DNA from: Rahnella variigena
GTDB lineage: Bacteria > Pseudomonadota > Gammaproteobacteria > Enterobacterales > Enterobacteriaceae
DNA length: 64,000 bases
Direction: 5' to 3'
Assembly (NCBI RefSeq): GCF_003610915.1
Contig: NZ_NSDJ01000001.1
Span: 3,534,001-3,598,000, forward strand
In this document: piece after piece, positions 44,301 to 52,598 of the stretch
How positions within the stretch are numbered: position 1 is the stretch's first letter
Layout of the letters: each line of letters starts with the position of its first letter
Translations under genes and position numbers: made by a program
Notes under the pieces: model-generated
The model's database searches: none
Seen by the model: only the letters and a program-made list of their open reading frames with translations
Told to the model about the DNA's origin: nothing

Positions 44301-47272
44301 AAAAGAAATTCTGGTTCTTAGCTACCCGTGCGCGTAAGCAAGTAATTGCAGGCGTTATTACACAACACTCACTTAACTCCACCCCTAATTTGTCAACGGA
44401 CCTGCCGGTCATCGTTATGCTGCAGTCTTTATTGCAACGCCTTAGCGACTTAAATGCTATGACGACAGCCTTGCCAGGATGGGATGGGATAAACACGGAT
44501 GTCATAAGATTACAAAGCACATTGGCAATAGCTGAAGATATTCGCAATAAACTGGGAACCTTTGCATCTACTCCTCAACAGCTTGCAGAGATTCGAGAAG
44601 CGATTAAAACACTGCTCATTGATGCCAATGACCTGCTTGGTCCGCAGGGCATAGTTGCCGCGTTAACCCAAAACCTTCGTACAGCGTTATTTGAGCTAAA
44701 TGAGGCAAAGGTACGATTCTGCCAGCTAATAAAACCATCAGAAGAAAACCTGTCACTCTCACAGCTGCGGGATTGTGCATTAGGCGTCTCTCAGCACCAG
44801 ACAGGACTGAAAGCATGGAGCGACTGGAGCCGTGTCCGTGAGGAAGCTATTTCTCAGGGCTTATCGCCGATGCTTAACTCACTCATCTATCTCGACACTT
44901 CAGATATCAGCGCGACGGAGATTTTTGAAACGGCTTACTGCCGGTGGTTTGCTTCCTGGATGATAGATTCAGAGCCGACACTGCATAATTTTGTACCCGC
45001 TGAACATATGAGCGACATTGAGACTTATCGTCATCATATTGATCACCTTGCCAGATTAACTGTGCGCTATATCCGCGCTCGTCTTTGTGGTGTGATCCCC
45101 GCTAAAAATGAGATAGCAAAACATGGGGGATTTGGCCTGCTCAAACATGAACTGCAAAAATCGCGTCGTCATAAACCGGTGCGACAAATGGCAGCTGAAA
45201 TGGGTGATGCGATGTCAAAGCTAGCTCCGTGTATGCTGATGAGCCCCCTATCTGTCGCTCAATTCTTACCTTCAGATCAGGCGCTGTTTGATCTGGTTAT
45301 TTTTGATGAGGCATCGCAGATATCTCCGTGGGATGCTATCGGTGCAATGGCTCGTGGAAAACAAGTGGTCATCGCCGGCGATCCACGACAGATGCCACCG
45401 ACCAGTTTTTTCAACCGCGCAGCAAATGAAACAGATGATAATACTGAAGAAGACATGGAAAGCATTCTGGATGAGTGTCTGGCTGCGGGTCTCTTCAACC
45501 ACAAACTTAACTGGCACTATCGCAGTCGCCACGAAAGCCTCATCACGTTCTCCAACCATCGTTATTACGACAGTAATCTGATTACATTCCCCGCGTCCGA
45601 AACCAGGCAAAGCGCAGTACGCTGGCAAAAAGTTGAAGGCGTCTATTCCAAAGGGAAAGGCCGCCATAATCAGGCTGAAGCAGAAGCGATTGTCGCAGAA
45701 ACTGTAAAACGACTGACAGATAAAAGCTTCATTTCGTCAGGCAGATCGATTGGTATTATCACCCTGAACACTGAACAGCAAAAACTCATCAGTGACCTGC
45801 TTGACCGTGCCCGGCAAATACATCCTCAAATTGAGCCTTTCTTCCAGCCGGAACGAGAAGAGCCAGTGGTGGTTAAAAATCTCGAAACCGTTCAAGGTGA
45901 TGAACGCGACTTAATTATGTTAGGCATCGGATATGGTCCAACCGAGCCCGGTGCCAATACGATGTCAATGAATTTTGGCCCATTAAACCGCGATGGTGGC
46001 TGGCGCAGGCTCAACGTTGCCGTCACCCGCGCGCGTCAGGAAATGATGGTATTCAGCTCCTTCGATCCTTCTCTTATCGATCTCAACCGAACCAGTGCAC
46101 GAGCAGTGGCAGATCTCAAACACTTTATTGAATTTGCCCACCGCGGCCCTGTTGCACTGGCACAGGCTGTACGGGGTTCCGTTGGCGGCTATGATTCACC
46201 GTTTGAGGAAGCTGTCGCTAACGGTTTGAGACGAAAAGGCTGGCAGGTCGTTCCGCAGATTGGCGTGTCCAGGTTCAGAATTGATTTAGGGATTGTTCAC
46301 CCGGATAAGCCCGGTGATTATCTCGTGGGCGTGGAATGCGACGGCGCAACTTACCACAGTGCAGCGACAGCACGTGATCGCGATAAAGTTCGCAGCGCAA
46401 TTCTTCAGGATCTTGGCTGGAAATTACTTCGTCTTTGGTCGACTGAATGGTGGATTGATAAAGAAGGCGCACTTGAGAGACTTGATTTAGCCATTAACAC
46501 ACTGCTGGAGGTGTCCAGAGCAGACGAAGCAGTTCGGATCGCTGAAGTCGAAGCAGCGGTGAAATTGGAAGAAGAGATCCAACTCAAGATTCAAATCAGT
46601 CAAGATGCAGCCTCCAAAGAAGAAACTCCTGTCGCAAGTTTGATTTCACCTGTGGCAAATGATGAAGAAATTGCAGCACCCATTGAGAGTGTCAGGCAAA
46701 AGGAGGCGGAAAATGACGATATTGGCAGCCCGGTGCCTGCCATAAAATATGCCTCTTCTGTCGTCCCGGATATTGCGAAAATCTCCCCTGCGGGTAAGTA
46801 CAAGATCAATGATTTGCAGGAATGGAGCAGCAAAACTAATGCCGAGAAATTTTATGACCCTGAATACAATGAAACGCTCAATGATCTCATTGAAGCCGTA
46901 GTGACAACGGAATCACCTGTTCTTGAAACCACGTTAATACAACGGATTTCCAGGGTTCACGGTTTTAACCGGGCCGGCAGATTGATCCGGGAACGTGTAA
47001 TGGAAGTCGTCGATAAGCACTATCATATTGCTACCGATCACTATGGCGAGAATTTTGTCTGGCTATCTGCCGGCCAGCGTGCCGACTGGAATAGCTATCG
47101 CTTGCCAGCAACGGAACATGATATCCGGCTGGTTGATGCCATTCCCAGCGAAGAACTATGCGCGCTGGCGCTGGACACCAGTGGAGAGAACAAGATTGCT
47201 GAAATGGCTAAATCACTCGGCATTAAACGTCTGACGACTCAGGCAAGACAAAAGCTTGAATCTTTACTCTGA
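41369..47272 (+). CDS. 1967-aa DUF4011 superfamily-1 helicase with C-terminal nuclease and DUF3320
   Basis: A multidomain giant. Residues about 150-290 look transglutaminase-like, with a Cys216, His242, Glu278 set (VATCLDTT, GHAFAG, FETT). The DUF4011 signature WQRKLLDLTTRNRLLHL follows near residue 370. The superfamily-1 helicase core has Walker A GPPGTGKS (Lys688), Walker B DEAS (Asp1313-Glu1314), GDPRQMPP, VQGDERD and AVTRAR near 1550. A PD-(D/E)XK-like nuclease of the MTES_1575/Vsr-like type has Asp1639 and Glu1656-x-Asp1658 (VECDG). A DUF3320-like segment lies near 1820-1885. A nucleic-acid-targeting defence role is inferred. It is more A+T-rich than shiA and amn and bracketed by terminator repeats. 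Confidence 0.88.
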   Translation: MSIKAQVSVARKLGFTSHQNAVPLLRELVLHNESEQAFQDLTLHLQTSPAVLEAKQWKIDRLLPNSSVDIRERDVKLNAEWLSELTESVVCEVTLCLRHGDEELFTECYPLEALAKNEWGGEAMVELLPSFIMPNDPAVDRILKATSDVLRSAGKNEGLDGYESKSRTRVWEIASALWTAICNLNISYALPPASFERNGQKIRTPGAIIEGKVATCLDTTLLFASALEQLGLNSLVFLTEGHAFAGLWLQPQEFAQLVTEDVSAVRKRIDLKEMVVFETTLATKAQPASFTQTSDEALQHFTEDKFHAAIDTRRARMQKIRPLALGTSTSPDHSDSEQIISHGFEDAPFLPSFDIDVDTSEDKESVGRLVQWQRKLLDLTTRNRLLHLPESAKAIKLVCADPGYLEDKLAEGKRLRIVSLPDLEMGIRDAELYQQQTHENLQDEFVEQALERGEVVSPLDKERLESSLIDLYRKSKSDLEEGGANTLFLAVGFLKWKKSADDPKSYSAPLILLPIQLDRRSALSGVTMRLLEEEPRFNLTLLELLRNDFALTINGLDGELPTDESGIDVDGIWNLVRRAVRDIPGFEVSRDVVIGTFSFAKYLMWKDLVDRSPQLMESPLVKYLIERGKENVVLEKSGEVISVEQLDNAVNTQDLFLPLPADSSQIAAVVASAKGRDFVLDGPPGTGKSQTIANMIAHNLALGRRVLFVAEKKAALDVVYRRLESQGLGEFCLELHSSKTSKMDFLKQLERAWDTRDMLTAGEWQEETSKVQNLRDKLNEVVRLLHLRWPNGFSLHQAMGRVIKDATEATPHFTWPANTLHSLEQMEQFRQIAKRLELNRNASKQHGDHFALIAQTDWTNAWQSSLVAEAKTLPGSIDELEHAADELFQATGIMLGSKEPTKLKQLTSFCELLSKAGGMNLSFMFAPNATDLVESAHTAFSILRELETVKARLSVDYPGDGWQYVDVQQIRNALELAEKKFWFLATRARKQVIAGVITQHSLNSTPNLSTDLPVIVMLQSLLQRLSDLNAMTTALPGWDGINTDVIRLQSTLAIAEDIRNKLGTFASTPQQLAEIREAIKTLLIDANDLLGPQGIVAALTQNLRTALFELNEAKVRFCQLIKPSEENLSLSQLRDCALGVSQHQTGLKAWSDWSRVREEAISQGLSPMLNSLIYLDTSDISATEIFETAYCRWFASWMIDSEPTLHNFVPAEHMSDIETYRHHIDHLARLTVRYIRARLCGVIPAKNEIAKHGGFGLLKHELQKSRRHKPVRQMAAEMGDAMSKLAPCMLMSPLSVAQFLPSDQALFDLVIFDEASQISPWDAIGAMARGKQVVIAGDPRQMPPTSFFNRAANETDDNTEEDMESILDECLAAGLFNHKLNWHYRSRHESLITFSNHRYYDSNLITFPASETRQSAVRWQKVEGVYSKGKGRHNQAEAEAIVAETVKRLTDKSFISSGRSIGIITLNTEQQKLISDLLDRARQIHPQIEPFFQPEREEPVVVKNLETVQGDERDLIMLGIGYGPTEPGANTMSMNFGPLNRDGGWRRLNVAVTRARQEMMVFSSFDPSLIDLNRTSARAVADLKHFIEFAHRGPVALAQAVRGSVGGYDSPFEEAVANGLRRKGWQVVPQIGVSRFRIDLGIVHPDKPGDYLVGVECDGATYHSAATARDRDKVRSAILQDLGWKLLRLWSTEWWIDKEGALERLDLAINTLLEVSRADEAVRIAEVEAAVKLEEEIQLKIQISQDAASKEETPVASLISPVANDEEIAAPIESVRQKEAENDDIGSPVPAIKYASSVVPDIAKISPAGKYKINDLQEWSSKTNAEKFYDPEYNETLNDLIEAVVTTESPVLETTLIQRISRVHGFNRAGRLIRERVMEVVDKHYHIATDHYGENFVWLSAGQRADWNSYRLPATEHDIRLVDAIPSEELCALALDTSGENKIAEMAKSLGIKRLTTQARQKLESLL

Positions 47273-47316
47273 TAATTTACTGGATTCTCAGGGTTAATTA
47301 CTGACTGAGCCCGACC

Positions 47317-47358
47317 AGAAACGCCCGCTTAAGGAAACTTAAGCGGGCGTTTTGCTTT
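47317..47358 (+). repeat. Right copy of the 42-bp tRNA-Asn terminator repeat
   Basis: An exact copy of 40941-40982 beginning 45 bp after the large helicase gene, for which it probably serves as terminator (stem 47319-47333 with 47338-47352). No tRNA sequence precedes this copy. The two copies are 6376 bp apart and enclose only the helicase gene. Confidence 0.93.
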
Positions 47359-47447
47359 GGTGTGTTTCACTCTTCACCTGCCCGACAGGTCGCCACCTGC
47401 TTTAAAATTCGTTATCATCCGCTCCCACTCTTCCGCCGGTTAGTCTG

Positions 47448-48146
47448 ATGTCTGCGATTATTGATACCTTTATTGCCCCGCCGTGCCATGAAACGATTGA
47501 GATCCTCTTTCAGGACGAGCATCTGGTGCTTATCAATAAACCCTCCGGACTACTTAGCCTCTCGGGGAAAAATCCGCAAAATCTGGATTCTGTTCATCAC
47601 CGGCTGGTCAGGCTATTCCCCGGTTGCACCCTGATCCATCGTCTGGATTTCGGCACTTCTGGTCTGATGGTGCTCGCCCGTAATAAAGCAATAAATGCTG
47701 CCCTCTGCCAGCAGTTCAGCCAGCGCGCCGTGACTAAAATCTACAGCGCACTGCTCTGCGGGCATTTGCAAGATGATGAAGGGGTGATAGACGCACCGAT
47801 TGCCAAAGACCCGGCGCTGTTCCCGCTGATGTCGATTTGTGCAGTCAACGGTAAGCCTGCCCGCTCCGGCTATCAGGTGGTTGAGCGCTTTTATCATGAG
47901 CTGGAGGACGGAACGTCGCTGCCGTTAACACGGGTTCAGCTGATGCCGGAAACCGGGCGCACTCACCAGCTTCGCATCCACTGCCAGCAGATGGGTCATC
48001 CTATTTTGGGCTGTGACCTGTATGGCGGCCGCCTGCTGCCCGGCACAGAACAGACTCCGCGGCTGATGCTGCACGCCAGCGAACTGCACTTTGTACACCC
48101 TGTCAGCCTGGAGCGGATAGAAGCCCGCAATGCCAGCCCGTTCTGA
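47448..48146 (+). CDS. RluA-family pseudouridine synthase
   Basis: 232 aa. Catalytic aspartate in the HRLDFGTSGLMV motif, an early LINKPSGLLS segment, and the C-terminal GRTHQLRIHCQQMGHPILG block define the RluA family. The size fits RluA itself (about 219 aa), but it could be a paralogue with another rRNA or tRNA target. It lies between the two helicase-nuclease genes and looks like an ordinary housekeeping-type gene. Confidence 0.9.
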   Translation: MSAIIDTFIAPPCHETIEILFQDEHLVLINKPSGLLSLSGKNPQNLDSVHHRLVRLFPGCTLIHRLDFGTSGLMVLARNKAINAALCQQFSQRAVTKIYSALLCGHLQDDEGVIDAPIAKDPALFPLMSICAVNGKPARSGYQVVERFYHELEDGTSLPLTRVQLMPETGRTHQLRIHCQQMGHPILGCDLYGGRLLPGTEQTPRLMLHASELHFVHPVSLERIEARNASPF

Positions 48147-48179
48147 ATGAGAATACTCCCCTCTGAAAATTGCTGACTT

Positions 48180-48206
48180 CACCCCTATCTCATTGGGGTG
48201 TATAGT
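48180..48206 (+). promoter_or_regulatory. Inverted repeat and -10 box upstream of the second helicase gene
   Basis: CACCCC-N9-GGGGTG at 48180-48200 abuts a TATAGT -10-like box at 48201-48206, 30 bp before the start codon. The arms cover the place of a -35 box, which is poor. It may be an operator; the alternative is a hairpin terminating the RluA-family gene, but there is no T-run. Confidence 0.4.
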
Positions 48207-48235
48207 ATTTTCTCGCAAAACTCAGGGAGAGAGAA

Positions 48236-50926
48236 ATGGTAACGGTCATAGTGGATGGGGAAGATAAAACAGCAAAAATAGTCGACTGGACACTTTTTTA
48301 TTCAGATAAATACGACTGCATTCAGCTCACCTGCCATTTCCCTTCTGGAAAAAAATATACACGCCCGCTAAGTGCCTCTCACATTGAACCGACTGTCGAT
48401 GCAAGTGGTAAAATATTGGTAAAACGGGGACAGCCAAATGCGCAGCGTATCGTGAGTGCGCAAATCATTGGCAATAAATATGCGCTGATTACCTACGCTG
48501 ATTCAGCACGTCCCTGGATTTATAAATGTGCAGATGTTGAACTACTCAACGAGTCCCCATTGAAACAAGGTAACGTCTTCAAATACTTGCGTGACGTGGC
48601 CGAACAACGTTCGCGACAGGCCAGCTCCGGCAAAGAAAATATCCCGCAAAACACTGTCAGGCAATTAGATAAAATCATCGCCCATCCTGATACCGTGCTG
48701 GAGTCTTATTGCTGTGGTGAAAATGCGCCACGTCGTGCCCCTGAAAACCTCATTTATCCTTTTGGGCTGAACGAAAGCCAGATGCAGGCTGTTGAAAAAG
48801 CGTTTAGTTCACAAATATCGGTTATTGAAGGGCCGCCGGGGACAGGAAAAACCCAAACTATTCTTAATATCCTGGCGAATATTTTGCTGCAAAATGGGCG
48901 CGTGGCTATTGTCTCGAATAACAATACTGCAGTAGCAAATGTGTATGAAAAGCTCGCTAAAGTGGAGCTGGACTATGTGGTGGCAAAGCTCGGCAGTACA
49001 GAGAAGCGCGAGCAATTTTTCGATGCACAGCCTTCCAGACCAGCAGCTCAGACCGATCCTGCTCCAGAAAAAGCCGTTCTCACAGAACAAACATTGCGTC
49101 TTAAAAATCATTTAAGTATGCAAAATGAAGTGGCAAAACTGCGCGCCGAGATTGATGAATTAAACATCGAAGAGAATTACCTGAACCGCTGGCTTCAGAC
49201 TCAGGGGTTCGGTGTTCTGCCAGATATAAAACGCTACCGGCTAAAACCAGGGAAGATTACCGACCTGATGGCATTTCTTCGCTCCCTGCCGCAAGGGAAG
49301 CCCGGCTGGCGCAACCGTCTCTCCCTGCTGTTCAAATTTGGCATTTTCAAAACCAACGTACTGAAGTCTGCCGCGAACCGGCAAATCCTCTTTTTTGCTC
49401 TTCAGCATCATTATTATTCAACACGTTTACAGCTGTCTCGTGCAAACCTGGCCGAAAAAGAGGAAATCATTAAGGCTAATAATGTCGAAGCGTTGCTAAA
49501 AAGTGTTACATCCGATTCGATGTCTTTTTTAAAGCAGCATCTCGACCATTCTATTGGCGAAAACGCTGACTTTACAGTGAGAAACTACCGCAACCAATTC
49601 AACGATTTTATCCAACGCTATCCCATTATTGGCAGCAGCACGCACTCCGTCATCAATTCCCTGGCTCCCGGAACGTTACTTGATTACATAATCATCGATG
49701 AAGCGTCTCAGCAAGATATCATTCCCGGCATTCTTGCCTTTGCCTGTGCCCGAAATGTGATTGTTGTTGGGGATCGAAAACAGCTTCCGCACGTCCCGGA
49801 AGAGACAGATATCCTTGCCCCTGCGCCTCATTATGATTGTGGTAGTCAGAGCTTGCTTGACTCACTTTTCGGACTCTATGGCGATAATTTGCCCGTGACA
49901 TTGCTAAAAGAACATTACCGATGCCACCCCAAGATTATTCATTTCTGTAATAAGCAATTTTATGACAATCAGCTTGTGGTGATGACAAGAGACAAAGGTG
50001 AAGCGGCACTCTCTTTGATCGTGACCGCCAGAGGTAATCATGAACGGCATAACAGCAATCTGCGTGAAGTGGAGTCCTTCCTGTCAATGGAGAGTGCTGA
50101 CGCGGCTAACCGCGGTTTTATTGCGCCTTATAACGCACAAGTCTCACTGTCTGAGCGCCTCCTGCCCGCTGAATTTATTACCTCGACAGTACATAAGTTT
50201 CAGGGACGTGAATGCGAACAGATTGTTTTTTCGACCGTAATTGACAAGAAGGCTGATACCAGATCACTCGATTTTGTTGATGATCCGCATTTAATTAATG
50301 TCGCTGTCTCACGGGCGCAAAAGCATTTCACCTTAGTCACCGGTGAGAATGTCTTTGCGGGCAATAATAAGCATATCGCTGCGCTCGTGCGTTATATGAC
50401 CTACTACGCCAATGAACCCAATATTCATCACAGCCCGGTCGTGAGCGCCTTTGATTTACTTTATGAAGAGTACGACCATTCTTTAGAAAATTTAAATACC
50501 AGACTTGACCCGGAGGATTCAACTTATCGCTCTGAGCAAATCGCCATGAGACTCATTAAAGATATACTTAAGCACGAGACTTACCGCGCGATTGTTGTCC
50601 ACAAGCAGATCCTGCTGAGGCAACTGGTCACAAATTTCGATGACCGTTTTGACCCACGCCAGAAAGAATTTATGGCACAAGGTGCAAGCTGTGATTTCGT
50701 TTTTTATTTCCGTGTTGGAAAACAGCCTTTCGCAGTCATTGAAGTTGATGGTCATTATCACGAAACGCCTGAACAAAGTGAACGTGATGCCTTAAAAGCA
50801 ACGATTCTGGATAAGAGCGGCATCACTTTGCTGAGACTCAGAACTGTCGACAGCCAGATTGAGGCAAAAATTGCCGCGTTTATCCTGGCAAGCATGCAGG
50901 AAAATAGCGTACAGCTGGCAGGTTAA
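48236..50926 (+). CDS. 896-aa superfamily-1 helicase with C-terminal DUF2726-like nuclease
   Basis: The N-terminal 150 residues, beginning like a small beta domain, are unassigned. The helicase core has Walker A EGPPGTGKT (Lys205), Walker B IIIDEAS (Asp488-Glu489), GDRKQLP, HYRCHP, VHKFQGRE and VAVSRAQ, a COG1112/Upf1-like arrangement. A charged helical insertion with LRAEIDEL lies between the two ATPase halves. The C-terminus (about 755-890) has a PD-(D/E)XK-like core with Asp820 and Glu836-x-Asp838 in IEVDGHYHE, typical of DUF2726. It has its own ribosome site (CAGGGAGAG). A role in processing or degrading foreign nucleic acid is likely but unproven. Confidence 0.87.
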   Translation: MVTVIVDGEDKTAKIVDWTLFYSDKYDCIQLTCHFPSGKKYTRPLSASHIEPTVDASGKILVKRGQPNAQRIVSAQIIGNKYALITYADSARPWIYKCADVELLNESPLKQGNVFKYLRDVAEQRSRQASSGKENIPQNTVRQLDKIIAHPDTVLESYCCGENAPRRAPENLIYPFGLNESQMQAVEKAFSSQISVIEGPPGTGKTQTILNILANILLQNGRVAIVSNNNTAVANVYEKLAKVELDYVVAKLGSTEKREQFFDAQPSRPAAQTDPAPEKAVLTEQTLRLKNHLSMQNEVAKLRAEIDELNIEENYLNRWLQTQGFGVLPDIKRYRLKPGKITDLMAFLRSLPQGKPGWRNRLSLLFKFGIFKTNVLKSAANRQILFFALQHHYYSTRLQLSRANLAEKEEIIKANNVEALLKSVTSDSMSFLKQHLDHSIGENADFTVRNYRNQFNDFIQRYPIIGSSTHSVINSLAPGTLLDYIIIDEASQQDIIPGILAFACARNVIVVGDRKQLPHVPEETDILAPAPHYDCGSQSLLDSLFGLYGDNLPVTLLKEHYRCHPKIIHFCNKQFYDNQLVVMTRDKGEAALSLIVTARGNHERHNSNLREVESFLSMESADAANRGFIAPYNAQVSLSERLLPAEFITSTVHKFQGRECEQIVFSTVIDKKADTRSLDFVDDPHLINVAVSRAQKHFTLVTGENVFAGNNKHIAALVRYMTYYANEPNIHHSPVVSAFDLLYEEYDHSLENLNTRLDPEDSTYRSEQIAMRLIKDILKHETYRAIVVHKQILLRQLVTNFDDRFDPRQKEFMAQGASCDFVFYFRVGKQPFAVIEVDGHYHETPEQSERDALKATILDKSGITLLRLRTVDSQIEAKIAAFILASMQENSVQLAG

Positions 50927-51159
50927 TACGTCCGGTTGGTCCGGGCGATTTCGCCCCACACCAACCATTCGTAAATTACCGCTCCCCGCATTAAATTACC
51001 CTTCACTTTGCAAAAGCGTTTTTAACCTGACGGTTGAGGCTGTAGTCTCAGTAGCGGTTTTATTTAGCTGTGCGCCAGATGGAACCCGCTTAACTGTTTT
51101 AATAAACAAAAACGCTAATAACTAAAAGTTTAGAAATCTGAGGAACAGACAGGACAATT

Positions 51160-52479
51160 ATGGACTCCATGCTCACCGCCCCCCGCCCCGATGAGGAGAT
51201 AATTTCACATAACCGTGCCCGCCGTGCTGCCTGGGGCAGCTTCGTTGGCGCAGTCGTAGACTGGTTCGATTTTCTGCTTTACGGCATCACCGCAGCGCTG
51301 GTGTTTAACAGCGAGTTCTTCCCGCAAATCGACCCGGCAATGGGCACGCTCGCCGCATTTGCTACTTTCGGCGTCGGCTTTCTCTTTCGCCCGCTCGGCG
51401 GCATTGTCTTCGGCCATTTCGGCGATCGTCTGGGCCGCAAACGGATGCTGATGATGACCGTCTGGATCATGGGCATCGCCACCGCGTGCATCGGTATTCT
51501 CCCCTCTTTTGCGACGATTGGCTGGTGGGCTCCGGCGCTGCTGGTCACGCTGCGCGCTATTCAGGGGTTTGCCGTCGGGGGTGAATGGGGCGGCGCAGCG
51601 TTACTGGCCGTCGAAAGTGCGCCTGCCGGGAAAAAAGCCTTCTACAGCAGCGGTATTCAGATGGGGTATGGCGTCGGCCTGTTACTCGCAACCGGTCTGG
51701 TGTCTTTGATAAGCAGCCTGACAACGGATGCGCAGTTCATGAGCTGGGGCTGGCGTTTGCCGTTCCTGTTCAGTGTTGTGCTGGTACTCGGCGCGCTGTG
51801 GGTACGTAACGGTATGGAAGAGTCGGTCGAGTTTGAACGCGCTCAGGAAGAGCAGCCAAAAGAAGCAAAAAAACGCTTACCGGTATTCGAAGCACTGTTT
51901 CGCCATCCCGGCGCATTTCTGAAAATCATCCTCCTGCGCCTGTGTGAATTGCTGACGATGTACATTGTCACCGCGTTCGCACTTAACTATTCGACGCACA
52001 ACCTTGGGATGTCGCGTGAACTGTTTCTGAATATCGGACTGCTGGTCGGCGGTATCAGTTGCCTGACAATTCCTCTGTTTGCCTGGCTTGCAGACCGTTA
52101 CGGGCGTCGCCGCATTTACATTACCGGCGCACTCGTTGGCGCACTGAGCGCCTTCCCGTTCTTTATGGCGCTGGACGCCCGCTCCATTATCGGCGTAGTG
52201 ATCTTCTCGTTGCTGCTGGCAAATATCGCCCACGATATGGTGGTCTGCGTCCAGCAACCGATGTTCACGGAAATGTTCGGCGCAGGTTACCGCTACAGCG
52301 GTGCGGGTGTGGGTTATCAGGTCGCCAGCGTGGTGGGCGGTGGATTTACGCCGTTTATTGCCGCTGCGTTGCTGAATTTCTCCGGAGGAGAATGGCATTC
52401 TGTCGCCATCTATCTGATGGCCGGTTGTGTACTCTCGGCCCTCACGGCGATGTTTATGAAAACGTCTCAGCCGCACTGA
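51160..52479 (+). CDS. shiA: Shikimate transporter ShiA (MFS)
   Basis: 439 aa, 12-helix major facilitator of the metabolite:H+ symporter family. The cytoplasmic loop motif GHFGDRLGRKRML and its repeat ADRYGRRR are present. It is very similar to E. coli ShiA along its length (for example RAIQGFAVGGEWGGAALL), and amn follows as in E. coli. It imports shikimate across the inner membrane. Confidence 0.94.
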   Translation: MDSMLTAPRPDEEIISHNRARRAAWGSFVGAVVDWFDFLLYGITAALVFNSEFFPQIDPAMGTLAAFATFGVGFLFRPLGGIVFGHFGDRLGRKRMLMMTVWIMGIATACIGILPSFATIGWWAPALLVTLRAIQGFAVGGEWGGAALLAVESAPAGKKAFYSSGIQMGYGVGLLLATGLVSLISSLTTDAQFMSWGWRLPFLFSVVLVLGALWVRNGMEESVEFERAQEEQPKEAKKRLPVFEALFRHPGAFLKIILLRLCELLTMYIVTAFALNYSTHNLGMSRELFLNIGLLVGGISCLTIPLFAWLADRYGRRRIYITGALVGALSAFPFFMALDARSIIGVVIFSLLLANIAHDMVVCVQQPMFTEMFGAGYRYSGAGVGYQVASVVGGGFTPFIAAALLNFSGGEWHSVAIYLMAGCVLSALTAMFMKTSQPH

Positions 52480-52598
52480 ACCGCCACCTGTTAAAAAAGC
52501 ATCATCCGGAACAGTTGCGCGAATAAAACATTGGCGGCACCGCGCAGACAAGCCATATTTAAAGTGAATGATGACGAACGAAGCATAAAGGAAAACGT

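Noticed and set aside
47273..47317. Search for a duplicated tRNA-Asn 3' end (classical integrase attachment site) at the right border
   Set aside because: The bases before the right repeat do not match the tRNA 3' end, and no integrase gene is present. The duplication is limited to the terminator, so a standard tRNA-integrating island is not supported.
48180..48200. Inverted repeat as a rho-independent terminator of the RluA-family gene
   Set aside because: Only a 6-bp stem with a 9-base loop and no T-run; it abuts a -10-like box, so an operator is the better guess.
52480..52598. PhoB box upstream of amn
   Set aside because: The best candidate repeat matches the consensus poorly in its second half, so it was not annotated.
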